Of a stretch of DNA of 64,000 nucleotides, positions 23,742 to 37,800 are shown in pieces. This DNA comes from Rotaria sordida (Eukaryota > Rotifera > Eurotatoria > Philodinida > Philodinidae). Every line of letters starts with the position of its first letter. Position 1 is the stretch's first letter. Position numbers and translations under genes: made by a program. The DNA lies in contig CAJNOL010000019.1 of assembly GCA_905250125.1 (NCBI GenBank), positions 62,001 through 126,000 on the forward strand, read 5' to 3'. The notes beneath the pieces are model-generated. The model ran no database searches, was not told the origin of the DNA, and saw only the letters and a program-made list of their open reading frames with translations.

Positions 23742-25368
23742 CTAACTTACTTTTTCATTTTTCTTTTTTACTCCTGCCTTTTGTTTGTTTTCAGAAGAAA
23801 CAGGTGATAAAATACGAGATCGTTTATTATTTGGTTGTTGATTTTCATCAGTTGATTTACGCAATTTTAATATATTTGATACATTTTCGTCAGTACTAAA
23901 GATTTCCAACAAAAACTCGAATTTAATTCGCTTTTTTTTATATACTTTACCTGTTTGACTCAACAGTAAAATCATAAATTGATTCTTTTAATTTTCTGGA
24001 ATTTTCATCTTCTAAAAATAAATAATTTAAGCTATATAAATCAAGAATATTTACTTGTAGATTCTTTTTCATTTTCATCTATAAAAATACAAATTCTTTT
24101 TATTATAAAACTTTTTTCAATTAAAATATAGGGTGTCGGAAAATGCAAGTTTAAAGGGGAGTCTTACGTATATCTATGATTCGATATTTTTCGATAACCT
24201 ACTTTTTCATAAAGAAGGTCAATATTTGATAACCGATAAATTGTCAATTTTTTGGTTATCTAAGAATTTTACAATTTTATTGCAGACTTAGCGTGACCAA
24301 TTGAATTCGAGAAAGTTATTTGTAAATAATTTTTCTAGATTCAGTTTTTCACGCTGAGTCTACAATAAACAGTTTTGAAATTTGTAGGTAAACAAAGGAT
24401 TGATAATTTATCGATTATCAAATATTGACCTTTCTTTTGTGAAAAAGTACATCGTCGAAAAAAAGTAAAATTTTTCCTCTAAAAACTCATTGCAAAAAAA
24501 AATGAAAACAGATATATTCTAGCTCGACCCGTCACGTTTTATGCAACCATATTTAAAAAAAAATTCTGCTTTAATTTTGAATTTCTGGCATCTTACTTTT
24601 ATCGATTTGTCCATTATCCAATACAGAATTAAGTGGAAGTCTAAATAATAATCAAATAGATAAATAGAATTGTTAAATAAATCTTTACTCTTTATGAAAC
24701 TGAACTCGTTCAAGACGAACAACTACTGATCGATCAGATTCAGCACAATTATCTTTTGGAATATCTAAATATAGTCATGAATTTCTTTATTATATTTAAA
24801 AAAGAATAAATCCAATTCATACTTGTTTCTTTTTTCATAAGAGAACAATCTTTTGATAAATTTGAATCAATTTTTTCAATATCAAATTCTGTTATATCTA
24901 GTTCTGTCTCACTTTTAATAATAACTTTAAACAAAAAAAAAAAGAAAACGTAAATACAAAGAAAATTTTTTTGTGTTTTGCTCTATTTATAACATTTATA
25001 CCTTTGTCTTGTTGAAAAATTGCAATATCTCCTTGAAGTTTTTCTAAAACAGGACGAATATTTTCAATAGGAACAATTGATGATGTATTATGTAATAATA
25101 ATGTTGAAGCTTGATGAACAAGTGCTCTATATGATTGTATATGTTGTTCAAATATTCTTTGATAAAGTGTTAAACAATTTTGAAGTTCATTAAGAATAAC
25201 ATCATTTTGTTTTCTTTCTTCTTCATAATAAACATTATGAGCATTTAAATGAAATAAACATAATAAACGATCACAATGAATTGAACATCGAAATAATCGT
25301 ACTAACTCATGAGTAGATGACGATTGTGAACATGCTGGATCTTCACAATGTCCTAGAGCAGATATCAT
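23742..25368 (-). CDS. B-box-like zinc-binding coiled-coil protein
   Basis: Seven exons in minus order: 25368-25002, 24924-24823, 24764-24689, 24640-24597, 24078-24055, 24011-23951, 23895-23742. They give 275 residues. Residues 8-45 hold a Cys/His cluster (CEDPAC ... RLFRCSIHCDRLLCLFHLNAH) resembling the B-box-like zinc fingers common in rotifer TRIM-related proteins. An amphipathic, probably coiled-coil stretch runs from about residue 48 to 122. Residues 123-220 are acidic and low-complexity. The C-terminal tail is basic (NKRSRI, KKKNEK), a possible nuclear localisation signal. There is no RING or B30.2 domain. The last exon reads through a possible GTAAGT donor straight into a TAG, so a further 3' exon cannot be excluded. 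Intron 4 (518 bp) carries a foldback element. Confidence 0.68.
24135..24512. mobile_element. foldback element in intron of B-box-like gene
   Basis: Inverted repeat. TACTTTTTCATAAAGAAGGT, followed by CAATATTTGATAACCGATAA, near 24,210 faces TTATCGATTATCAAATATTG, followed by ACCTTTCTTTTGTGAAAAAG, near 24,420. The unit is about 375 bp and fills most of intron 4. It differs in sequence from the other hairpins in the window. Ends are approximate. Confidence 0.6.
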
Positions 25369-27262
25369 TTTTATCTAAAAATTAATATTTATTTAATGTT
25401 TTTTAATTTTATTCTTTCATCGAATGAAAGAAATATCAATGTTTAAATAAAAGAAAATAACTTTTTAAAGGTTTATTTATCATTTAAAAATCTAAACTTA
25501 ATCATAGTTACATTATAATTTTTTACATGTGTTTGACAAATGAAACTCAATAAATAGAATTTCTCTTTGAAACTTTTTAATGATTAAGACTTTAACGGAC
25601 TTGTCATTTAGAAATTTAAGAAGAAAACAAAAAATGTTGTGAAAAACGTATATTAATAATCAGAGACGTACCTTAATGTAGATATTAAAGGAACAAAGAA
25701 TGTCACATACTGATCGATAGATACATGTATCGTTATCTCTTAAATGAATCATCCTCTGTTTCAATCGAGAATATCCATCTATTATTATATTGTTGATCGT
25801 TTCTCAATCTAATTAGAATAGATCATCATCTGAACATTGTCAAGTGGTATCTCTTCATAATTAACGAAAGTTTATTTATTTGAACTTTCACAATTGGAGG
25901 TAATTAGATTGTAAGCGACATCTAGATAAATTGATTTCATTTGGTTCATCTTTGTCATTTTAAATATAGAAGATAAAAATCAATGAACTATGACCGACGA
26001 CATATACGAACAAAAGAAGAAGAGATAACAATCGTTGTCACACTATTTGAAAATTGGTAAATGAATTTTCTATGAAAAGTTATTCATCAATTTTATTAGA
26101 AATTTAATAAAAGAAAATTTTAGAGAATATTCTATTCCATTTGTAATATTAACTGTTGATATAAGTCTTTGAATGCAAAATCAATCATATTATTCATCAG
26201 CAAATACAAATTTATGAAAAATGATGGAGGTCAATTTCTCATTTAAGTCAAACAACATTCGATGCAACAGATTTCTTTTTTCTTTCTTTTGAGAAGCTGT
26301 TACAATGTAATGAATGTCTCCAGACACAAATACATGTTATTAATAAAAAGTGAAATCTAATTATAATTATCATGAAATTGTCAAGCAAGTTGTAGCATTT
26401 CTTCAGATGATCGGCATATATAGTCTGAATTCACAATTGAGAAGCTTTAATAGTCATTTTATATTTTTTTAAAACTCGATTTCGAATTTTGTTAGAATAA
26501 AATGATTATATATGATCTCTTCATTGAAAAATTCTTCCACTCGTCTACAATAGAGTAGGCAACAGACCAAACTGGATCGATTGATATGTCAAGTATATTT
26601 AATTCTATACCTTGGGATTAATATATCATTCTAGTTTCTGTTGTTCATTGAATTTATTTCCATAAAGATGAAGTAATAATAAGTTTTCGCACAAGATAGC
26701 AAATTAAAACAGAGATAATCATCATAAAAGTTTTTCATACAATAAAGACTTGAATTAACGCTATGTATTTGATTATATCAGTACTGTTCTGTATAATAGA
26801 AAAAAAAATGTAATCATGATAGTGGAAATAACAAAGGGCCAGAATACTACGAAGAGGTAAAAGAAAATGCACAATGAAAATATAGGCAACAAAGGATACT
26901 TATAATAACACCGAAGGATATTTACATTTAACAATCAATTTTCGCAACAGCACGACCCCAAAAGTTTACTATTCAATTGTTTTGAATCTAAACAAATTGT
27001 TCTATCAATTAATGTAAGTCCTACAATATTAAGTTGATGTTCGATTCAAGTATTTATTGGTGAAATCGAATGAATTCTGTCAAAATACTTTCGAATAATA
27101 AAGAAATGCATCAACATTTGATTTCCAAAACGTAACAGCCAAGCCGACTGCTCTGATTTTTAACAAATAAAATTATATTAAATTTCTCTCGCATAGATTT
27201 TGTATTTTAATGAATAAAGTTAATTAATATAAGTAGAAAACAAAATTTATGAATATCTAAAA
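25369..27262. other. intergenic, nothing recognised
   Basis: AT-rich sequence between the B-box-like gene (promoter side) and the 3' end of the LRR-like membrane protein gene. No supported ORF, RNA gene or repeat. Confidence 0.4.
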
Positions 27263-29612
27263 CTACTGATTATATTCAATGTCATTTAATGGATTTGTAT
27301 TTAATTTAAGTGTGAAATCTTCATTGAATTGATCATCAATATTATTTGATGAAATAAAATCTGATCTATTATTATGAATAAAGGGTTGTGTTTGTTCTGT
27401 TGTTGAATTATATTTGACAATAATTTTCATCATTGTATTTGATGTGTGTTCTTGATTTATATCATCATCAAAACTATTATCATTCATATGTGTTAATTGT
27501 TGATATGAATCAGCTGTAAATATTGGTAATTCTTGACGACGACGACGACGAAAACAAGAAAATTTATTAAACATATTTATTATTAATAATCGTCGTTGAT
27601 GTGTTGAAAGCATATAAATACATCCTAAACCAACTATCAAAGATATAAGAATAAATATAAAAGATAAAGATGATAAACTATGATTATTATTATTATTTTT
27701 ATTATTTTTATTATTATTAATTAATTGAGTATTTTCTTGACACATTCCTTTTGGAATATAAATATTTATTTCTCCTTGCATTTGATGACAATTATGAATT
27801 TGTTTATTAAATGAACATTTATTTTCTTCATATTCTTTTTCATCCAGAGACATATTAAAATAACACCATGGTGTAAGATCTTTTAAAATTAATGGATTAA
27901 CTGTATGACGAAGACGACGATATAAATAAAGAACTGAACATGAACACAAATTATTTGGTAGAATTTTAATTGGTATATGTGCTGGTATATCAATAATTCG
28001 ACATAAATCATTATCAGTTAATATTCGATCAAGAATTTCTAAACGTTCTAATGTTATTGATTGATTAAAACGAAAATAAAAATCTGTTGAATTCATTATT
28101 TGAAATAATATTTGACCACCTTGACCTTATTAATAATATTTAAAAAAAAAAAAGGAAAGCAAATTTTAAATGAAAGAAAAATATTTAGAAAAAAAAAATA
28201 ATTACCTTCATTAATATTAACAAAAGCATTTGTTGCCATTTGTAATGTTCCATATGAATGTTGAAAACCAATACGCATTATACTTGAACGCCATATATCA
28301 ATATTTTGAATAGCATTATCTTCAAATATTAAATTTTTTCCATATTTTATCCAAATATCAAGTAATGATCGATCTTCTTGATGAAAATAATTTAATGATT
28401 GATGAGAAAAATAGACATCTAAAGAATTTGTTATAAAAATTGCTAATTTTGATTGTGCACGTTGACTTATATTAATAAATGTATTCGGTGTAAAAAGAAT
28501 ATTTTTTCCATAATTTATTTGAAATTGAAATGTTGAATTAATATCTTGTTTTATTTGACTAAATGTTTCAGCAGGTAAACATAAATCATTTGTTATATTA
28601 TATATTGAAAATATTATTGAAGATTTTACTAAAAATAAAAAAAAAAAACAAAATTCTTCTTATTTAATTGAAGAAAAAAATATATATTTAAGAATTTACA
28701 TTGTGTTATTGTATCGAATAAAGTTTTCTCAATAGTTATACTTTGAAAATTTGAAAATGTTAAATAAAATTGTGATTGATCAAGTTGATGAAGATCAAAA
28801 AAAGATATATGATCAAGTATAGCATATTGAAAATGATCAAATTGTATTCGTAATTGACTTGCATGTTCTTGTGTTATATGATCAAAACTATGTTCATTTA
28901 ATGATACTCGAAGAAAATTTGAAAAATAAAATTCCATTGTTGCATAAGATGGTAATAAAATCGAGCCTAAAAGTTTTTAAAAACAAAATAAAAGTAATTT
29001 TTCAATGTAGAATAATAAGCAAGTTTTACCTGCATTTGATTGAAATTCTAATTTATCTTTTAAATAAAGTATTGAAAATCGAAATTCACTTTCATAACTA
29101 TATTTAATACCATCAAATGCATACTGTTCTACTGTTAATAATGATGATGTTACATTGAATATTTCAATATCAATTTTAGATTTTGGTTGCATTGATATTT
29201 CATCAAATATTCTTGTTGGTATTCTTGATGATGTATATTTAGATATTTTAATTGACAAAGTTCGTTCTTGATCAATATCAATTTTCGAAAATGTATTTGT
29301 TGATATACCATTTAATAAAGCAAATTGTATTGTAAACGATTTATTACTATCATAATCAAATAAATCATAGGAACGAAATGCTTCTGATGGTAATATATTA
29401 ACATTTTCATCAAAAAATATTACATTATAATAATAACATGTACGACATTTACTAGGTAATGATGAACATTGAATATATCCATGTGTTGAACTACATGTAC
29501 ATTGATGACGTTGAAGATCTTCATCATTTGAACAAGAGGCATTAGTTTGAGTAAAACAACTAAATAATAAACACCATGACCACCAAGTTAGGTATAAGAA
29601 CAACATGGTCAT
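27263..29612 (-). CDS. type I membrane protein with LRR-like ectodomain
   Basis: Four exons (29612-29030, 28966-28700, 28628-28206, 28125-27263) give 711 residues. The start at 29612 gives a clear signal peptide (MTMLFLYLTWWSWCLLFSCF). A Cys-rich cap follows (CSNDEDLQRHQC, CRTC). The ectodomain is built of repeated Ile/Leu/Phe-rich strands ending in Phe-Asn type turns (AFRSYDLF, TFSKIDID, TFINISQRA), as in degenerate leucine-rich repeats. A CSCSVLYLYRRL segment resembles a repeat cap. One membrane span (SFIFILISLIVGLGCIYML, near residue 590) is followed by a basic stop-transfer patch (FRRRRRQE) and a cytoplasmic tail of about 110 residues rich in Asn/Asp/Ser/Thr. It is likely a surface receptor or adhesion protein; the ligand is unknown. 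All junctions keep phase, and I see no breaks. Confidence 0.78.
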
Positions 29613-31813
29613 ATGTGCGTGTGTTCGTCTGTCTGTCTGGCTGTCTACTTGTATGTAGAAATATATATATATATATGTACGGGTGAACAACTCAAGTGTT
29701 GGATACGTATATGTATGAAATAGAAGCGGTCAATTTTTTACCACACATTTTCTTTGTGAGACAGAGAATGAACGAAAAAAAAAAGAAGTAAAGAAAAAGA
29801 ATAAAGAATTGAATTGCTTGTACATTGAATTTTGTTTCTACTCTTTGCTGTTGATCAGTTGTGTACGATAACAACTGATTTGTGACCTAATGTCCATTAA
29901 CAAACTGATGCCCCTCATACAAACAAAATGAATCTCATTTTTCTTTACTTATGTGCCTGTAAGCACTAGACTTTTTCACAGTTATAGGAAAATAATTATT
30001 CTTATTGGCAAAGCAAAATAGATAAAGCATATAGCCCAATCAGATAAACCATATGAAACTTGTCTGTTGAATTTTCGAATTATTTACTTTCATTTCATAG
30101 ATCTATTTTACTGCGAAACTTCTCTCAAATATAGTTTACTATCTGTTATATAGCATTAAGTGATATATAAAATGTAAAACGACTCAAGTGAAAAAAATCT
30201 TACGAAATTGTACAAATATTTTATTGTAGAATTTAAAATTTATCTGACTGTGAAATGCTACTGTGAATCTTATTACTATAAAATTTTTGCAAAGTCTAAT
30301 GATTGGAGTCTTGTAAGATTGTATTCAGATCATAATTTTAGATTGCATTTATACAATTTATTTTGATAATGATAGTTTTGTGTATTCAAGTAAATATTTA
30401 AACAATTAAATATATTAATCAAATTGATTCAATAGAATTAGATTTTCTTTTGTTTAAATTGTTTATTTTAATTCATTTTAACAGGTCCATGAAAATTACT
30501 TTCAGGACATTTACTTTTGGATGACAGAAAAAGTAAAAATAAAGGGTAAATGTGGATTTGGATGTTGGTGTGACTTTTCTTGCATCCCTGCATACTGACA
30601 TTCACACCTTCAAAATGCTGGTTTCTTTTTTGTTAGTATTACTTTTCTATCATAAATAATTTCGATATAACTTTATGAAAATCTGTAGATCTAAAAATTT
30701 CAGTATGGAAAAGAAATCCTAGTTTATATGCTGCATGTATCAGAGAAGTATATGTTCCTTTGTAGTAATTTGCTAATAATGTCTTCCGTCTTTGTTTTGT
30801 ATTGATTTAGTTTATTTGTTTGAGTTAAAGCTTTCGTTCTTTTATCATAAATCTCCCGACTAATTTTCGTTCAACCATTTTTCATTTTCTCCATTTTAAT
30901 GAACAAAATTCAATAAAAATAATTCTTTTTTTTTTCAGAGGGTATTTATGTTTTTATTTAGCTCTTATCATTTTTATAAATATACATATGCAAGTAAAGA
31001 TAAAAGACTTTCTGAAGAAATCAAGATGATAGAAGTCGATAATAGACGAAACTTATGTATGCAACATTGTGAGAAATCCTGAAAAATCATACGTGCTTTG
31101 TATAAGATCTGACATTAAGATCATACAAGAACCTGATATATAAAATCGTACAAGATCTTATTATAGGGTTGTTTGACCTGGACAGTTCATTGCTAATTCA
31201 AAGTTTATGTCAATTGCACCAAGACCAAGTATTCCAATAGAATTCTTGGCGTGTTTTGGATACTAACTCTTTTAATGTTATGGTATCATATCACAATATT
31301 CAAATTGAGAGAAATAAATCATAATATGAAACATAAAAAGACTGATGAATAAATTAAAAGTTTTCTTAAATCAACTCAAAATCGATCGTTTGTTTTTTTT
31401 TGGATTCGATAAAAAAATCGCTATTTTTTTTAAAAGAAATTATCACTTGTTTTATAACTAAGACGCATTTTTTTTTGTTGCTTGGTCGAGTCAATTCGAA
31501 AAGACTAGTCACATAAAATAGAGATTTTAACATCTAATTATAATCAGATTTATTATTTTTTGTTTTTTTTTGGCCTCTATTTATTATTATTGTTGATATT
31601 ATTGCCATAAAACAATGAGTTAAACGATCATTTTAATACATATACAATGCAAAAAAAAAGAAGTTATTTTGAATAATAATCAATGAATACTGTGCAATTT
31701 TATATGGTGTTGAGTTTTTTTTTGAAATAAGAGAGAAAAAATATTTTAATCTCAAATTTATTTGTTTATTTTTGTTTTATCAATAATTAATACTAAAAAT
31801 AAAAGAAAATATT
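29613..31813. other. intergenic, nothing recognised
   Basis: Contains a short (AT)n run near 29,661 in the leader of the membrane-protein gene, then AT-rich sequence up to the carboxypeptidase stop codon. No supported gene. Confidence 0.4.
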
Positions 31814-34807
31814 TTAAAGATAAAGAAAAAAACAAAAAGAATTTCTAACCATATCGAAAAATTTTCTAATTAGTTGTTGAAGTTTAATTTGTTTAATTGA
31901 TGCTCTGTGAAGAATAAAATCAAGACGTTTTGCACTATATTGATATGGTTTGTTATGAACTTGAATATATTGAGTTTGTGTTTTATAACCTGAACTTATA
32001 ACTTGAACTGCATATATACCATCAATAAGTAAACGATAATAATCACCTTCTGTATCTATTTATCAGTAGAACAAAGAGAAAAATCTCATTTCTAATCTAT
32101 AAAAAGAAAAAACTTCTTACTTGATGTAACATCATGATCGATATATTCCCAATTATAATTAACCAATTGATGAACTTTAATAGTTGCCTTAGAAATCACA
32201 TTACCTTTTTCATTTTGGATAATTCCTTTAATACCTATATGAGTCTTAAATAAAAAAAAAAAAATTCAAAAATATAAAACAAATATATATCTTTTGTTTT
32301 ATTTTTACCTGTCGCATAAAATGTATTAAAGCTTTTTTATTCTCATTCCAATATGAAGATAATTCTTTGCCAGGCGGAAATTTTTTACAACCAAGTTCAA
32401 ATGTTAATTCAAAACAATTACTTACTAAATAATTAAAATCTTGCATTCCACCACATACTGCATACCTTAATAAACACACAATAAAGAAAAAACTATCGAA
32501 GCTAGGGACGTGCCATTTCAGTTTACTGACCACTAGAACCCATCGGATCCAAAAGTTTTCGACTCGGATCCGATTTATTTAACGTTTTTAGTATCCCAAC
32601 TCGATTGAAACGTATTTTGATACTTTCAATGAAATTTTCTAATCGGAATAGAACAGCCACCCCGAAGATACGAAATACGTTTTACCAGTTTTTTGTATTC
32701 GATAGTTAGTATATCCTACATATTTCTAAGAGAACTCGTCTGAGAAATGTGTAGAGGAGAGCTCATCAGATCTGACACCAACCCGACGGACTCTACTGAT
32801 CACCGATTCATGAGAGAATGCTTTCAACTTAAATCTCCATTCGAGCTCATATTTAGCTAATTGTTATGGTCCGTAGTGCAGATAAATCCTAAAAAGGATT
32901 TGTGTCATTGTCGCTTTATTCTTGAGTTATGATCATTTTACTGGCTTGTGAGTTTATTAGTAGATGTTACGAAGAAACCTGAATCAAGGAATTTTAGCTT
33001 GGAATTTTACTCGGAAATAGATCTCATAGTTCTTATAATATCCTGTAAGTTTTGAGCAAAGCTGAATTATATTTTTTTCAAGATATTATGTACTCAAAAA
33101 CAAAACGGGCTTGTTCAAATCTCTTGCTGGAAACTATGGGTTTTTTCAATTCTGTTATCTTGACACAGAAGTATCCATTTTTGCTGAAACTTTCAGGATA
33201 TTATAAGAACTACGAAATCTCCTTTCAGGTAAAATTTCAGACTGGAATTCCTTGATTCAATTTTCCTCATAATATCTTTCTAATAGACTGAAAATTCAAT
33301 AAAATGATCACAACTCAAGAAGAAACTGCTAATGAAACAAATCCTTTTAGGATCTTTATATGCTCTATGGATCCTAACAATCAGCAAAATATGAGTTCAA
33401 ACAGAGGTTATCAGTTAGAAGAGTTTCCTCATCAATATAGTTAATACATACTGATACTAAAGTTCACTGAAGCATTAGAACACACTACTATAAAAAGAAT
33501 ATATTTTGATAGAGTTAGCATCTCAATGTTGCAGCGAACGTGAGTGTCGGTGCACTCTATGTCAGTAACTCACTGGTCAGTATTCATACCAATACTCTAC
33601 GTCTCTAATATAAACTAAATTAAAGCTCATTTATTTACCATGCTGCACCATTTGTAATGCCTTCAGGAAAAATATCTTCATCACAAGGTTTTTCTGGTGA
33701 TCGCATTGTTTTATGAGTAAATGAATATGATTTTGCTAATTGTCTATAATATTTAAAAGAATGTCAAATAAAAATCAGAATTAAACATTTACCGAAATAA
33801 TTGATCATCAGGTGATAATGAATACATTCGACGATGATTTTCTGAATCATCATATGGATAATTACTAACAAGAGCACCATTATGTAAATTAGCTGATAAC
33901 ACAAATGGATTTTTCAGAATCCAAAAAGCAACTGTTACTGTTTCAATTTGATACTAAATATATAAAATTTTTTTTTTTATTTGTTAAATTCATATTCATT
34001 TTACCGTATTATTGTGACAATCATGGTCTGATATTAATTCAAGAAACGTTTCAATATCAAGATGATTATTAATATGATTACTATAATGATTATATTTATG
34101 AATAAATTCATCTAAATTAGGAAAATTTCGATTTAAATCAATGTTATTTGCATTTGATCGACCAGCAATCCAATGTGTTGTACCAGATTCCTAAGAGAAA
34201 AAAAAAGATTCTCATAAATTTTCTTTTAAAATTTCATTATCTAACTTTTAACATTGTTGAAACATCTTTGAATTGTCCAGGTTTTGTTTCATTCCATGCA
34301 TATTGAACAGCAGCTTCCCAACCATCTATAAATAATGTTTATTTTTATAAAAAATTTCTTTTTTGTTATAATTTCTTTACCAGGATTCATTGATGGCATA
34401 ATATGTATACGTGTATGTTCAATTAAATTTATTATTTCTTCATTATCATTTCTATATTCTTGACAAAGATATTCAGCTAATCTTAATAATAATTCTCGAC
34501 CAACAACTTCATTTCCATGCATATTTCCAATATATTTAAATTCTGGTTCGAGTAATTCATGATATTTTGGATGATCAGAAAAAACAATAACACGTAATGG
34601 ACGATTTTCAATAGATTTTAATGGTAAATCATATATATGGGTTATATCAGGACATTTCTTATGTATACGATCGAGTACAGTTAACATTTCATCTGTATTG
34701 TGATGATTTTCAAATTTAATTAATCCGTTCGAATCTTGACAAAAATTAAGTAAAATAAAAGATATGATGAGGATGAAATTTCGAAAATAATTCGACTTTT
34801 GAATCAT
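31814..34807 (-). CDS. M14 metallocarboxypeptidase, CPE/CPN type
   Basis: Eight exons: 34807-34381, 34325-34246, 34190-34005, 33953-33793, 33743-33639, 32465-32309, 32244-32121, 32055-31814. They give 493 residues. The enzyme would remove C-terminal Lys/Arg from peptides in the secretory pathway or outside the cell. An N-terminal hydrophobic signal (FRNFILIISFILLNF) precedes the zinc carboxypeptidase domain. This holds the HxxE zinc ligands in NMHGNEVVGREL, the third zinc His in LSANLHNGALV, substrate-binding GRSNANNIDLNRNFP, GGMQDFNY, and the catalytic Glu in ELTFELGCKKFPP. A transthyretin-like domain follows (HIGIKGIIQNEKGNV ... VQVISSGYKT). Length and domain order match subfamily B (CPE, CPN, CPM, single-domain CPD); which one cannot be decided. 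The human NLHGG motif is NLHNG here. Intron 5 (1,173 bp) carries a foldback element. Confidence 0.93.
32520..33610. mobile_element. foldback element in carboxypeptidase intron 5
   Basis: A core inverted repeat spans about 32,835-33,415. TCCTAAAAAGGATTTGTGTCATT (about 32,886) faces its near reverse complement around 33,335. CAAGGAATTTTAGCTTGGAA (about 32,987) faces ACTGGAATTCCTTGATTCAA (about 33,243), and AGTTCTTATAATATCCTG (about 33,029) faces CAGGATATTATAAGAACT (about 33,196). Outer flanks (32,520-32,830 and 33,430-33,610) are richer in GC than the surroundings and may be element ends; this is uncertain. No transposase ORF. Confidence 0.65.
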
Positions 34808-37800
34808 TGTTGATGATCTATAGAAATAAAAACAAAATATAAATAATTTTTTCTTGTTTTTTTTTCTCGGTTATAAAAGAAAAGATTGATAATAATTTGA
34901 AAAGCAAAGAAAATATTATTCTTTTTTTTATGCATGGTAACGCACAGATTTTCTCACTTTTGTCTTGATATTATTCGTTTGTTATTTTCTAATGATGAGG
35001 TCTATATTCGATCTACACAAATAAACGACGTCATTGATATTGTACGAGAGAGAGTGAAAGAAACAGAATGAAGGATTTTTTTTTTCAACGACTCTTTTTC
35101 GCTTTGTTTATAACACAATCAGCTAATTAGGTTAGATAGGAAAGCAATCTACCTGTTTGTCTTTAGCAGTAAGCAATCATTCGTGCGTTTAGGATCCTAT
35201 ACACAAAAACAAAACAAAATAAACGCGAGCAACATAGTTAGAAGCTATGAGTATGATCAGGTTATATGGTTAACAGCTGCTTGTCAATACTTTTATGAAG
35301 ACTAACGTGCAAAATAATAATATATTTACAGAAATAAGATGATCTAACGATTAATAATTGACAAGAATGTCAAATATTAATTCTGAACAACGTCATTAAA
35401 TAAGAACTCTATCAAGTTTCTCATATATTAATGCAAACGATTATTATGAAAAATGAAATGTAATGCTTAGTAACGTAATCATGAGGGACTGAACACCCTT
35501 TTCCTTTTATCAAAAACTTGCTTATGCCACTAGTAATATTTCAAATAGAGCTAAATCTTATTTTATTCATTGTTAGTTTAAAGAACAATTTTAATATCAT
35601 TTTGTTCATACATGTCAATCCAATCGTTCTTCTGATACTTCACTGTATTTTAATGTTCATTATACTCAAACAAGTTTCATTTGTTCATTTTGATTGGAAA
35701 TCTAAATTTAAATTCTCTGGTTGTATAAATCGAATTAGTTAATATGTATTGTCTATTCATTAGTTAACTCCTCTAAACTAGATCCTTTCGCAATAAAGTT
35801 TATTAGATTGAAATAATAGATTCAACCAGCAATCTGTCACTAGAAGAGTTACTGACTTATGACTGCGATACTGTCGAATGAGTTTGGCTCATTATTGATG
35901 CGCTTATCTGTTGCATCTTTTATGATTTAATAAGTAAAAGTAAAGTATCAAATACATTTTTTTGCCAGAAGAGAACCTCTATGGAATTTCGATATTTGTT
36001 TTAACATAATGAAACCAGTTAAAATTCTTTTTTTTTTTATTCAAAAATCAACGATGAAAACGATACAAAAATATTTTGTGTATTGCCTTTTCATGTCAAA
36101 CTGTTGTCAATAGACATAGTAAAAATCGAATAACAATAAAATTTTGACATTGATTATATTTAAATGAATATCAATAGTCATGTTCAGAATGCATTCATTT
36201 GATATTGATCGAGTTTAATACTTTATAAAATTATTTATAAAAATAGAATATTTTCGAATGAAAATTTATAAAGTTGATTGCAACATTAGTCAGATTTTTA
36301 TAATTACCAAAACAGTACACAATAAATGATGGACGAGTTCTTGCATAACTAATCCTGTGCTTTTCTTTTAACAAAGAAATTTTTTTACTATGTTTATTTC
36401 TGTTTTCTAAACGTTGGAAATGAAATTTCAACAAACGAAAAAGGGATGTTTACTATAAAAACATTTAAATTATAAATCTTTTGATAATAAGAGTCTTTTC
36501 TTCTCCCTCACTCATACCCATATCCCCATCTGTACAATTAGCATTTTGTATTCTTTCAGAATATGAATTCAAAATTTTTCTAGAACTTCTTGTTTAATAG
36601 TTATGAATCCACTTTTTAGAGGTCCATAAATCAAATTTGGACGTACTTCAGCACGGCACAAATCAGAGAAAATAGAAGCGAAAATCATGTTGAGTACAGA
36701 GAATGGACGAGCAAACATTTCTGTATAAAATAATATACTAATGATTACTTTGTTGCAAGCCATTTGTCGACAATGGGTATGTTGGTAAGCGACATCGTGG
36801 TGATTTAAGCAATTTTTCTTAATTACAATTGGAAACAGACTTGCAGAGTGAGCCCAGTCATTCCTGAATAATTGTTCTAAAACTCCTGATTCTTATGCCA
36901 TTTTGTAGAGAACAATATGTCCTTTAATTCTATACTAAAAAATGGTAAAATAACATATTCAATAATGAAACTCATTGCTGCAAAAAAAAGTACATTTTAT
37001 CGTCCGAACTTAGTGTTCGCGCCTCTAAAAGGTTGACTCATAGCTCCGAAACCAGAAGTCCTGGAGAAATTTTGAACCTATATTCGGAAACAGTATAAAA
37101 TTTTGATTAAGGATGCAACAGTGACAGTGATCACCGGTCCATCGTTCACTGCTAACAGCAACACATCGTATATATCATGCACTGGCCTTAGTTAGAACTC
37201 TAGGCTAGTCTTGACATGTCTGTATAGAATAACGATGAAAGCATAATAAAATTTCCGTAGTCTTAGATTCATTTTGACTTTTTTGGTCAGGGAAAGGTCT
37301 ATTTCAAGAAAAGAATTGAATTTCATAAAACATGACTAAACCATGAGAATTCATGTGTTCGCCATCTTCATCGCTATTCTATAAGTATATGTTTAGACTA
37401 GTGCAAAGTTGTACGTAAAACTAGTGCACTCCTAATTTTGAATCTAATCTATTGTTTTTAAATTTCTGCAGACTTCTTTAAGATACTGAAAAATGAATGA
37501 ACATATTGTTAAATCATTTTTTAATCATCCCTTTAATATACTTCCACTTTAAATAGAAAAAAAATCTAAAGAAAATTTCAGAATTTCTCTAAATAGATCT
37601 TCTGATTTCACATTGACTAACTGAATACGCACGTTCACTTACTTATTTTAACCAAAGAAACATAGATAACTTCAATAAATATTGAAGCCAAGTACGAATA
37701 TAAATCAGATTCAAATATTCAAAAAAGTGTTTTGCAAATATATGCAATTAAAAAGATGTTTTCATTCCAAAGATTTTTTGTTCATGATTGTATGTGGTAT

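Noticed and set aside
36569-36763. 64-codon minus-strand ORF containing FARPFSVLNMIFASIFSDLC
   Set aside because: Looks somewhat protein-like, but no neighbouring exons or family could be found, so I leave it as a possible fragment only.
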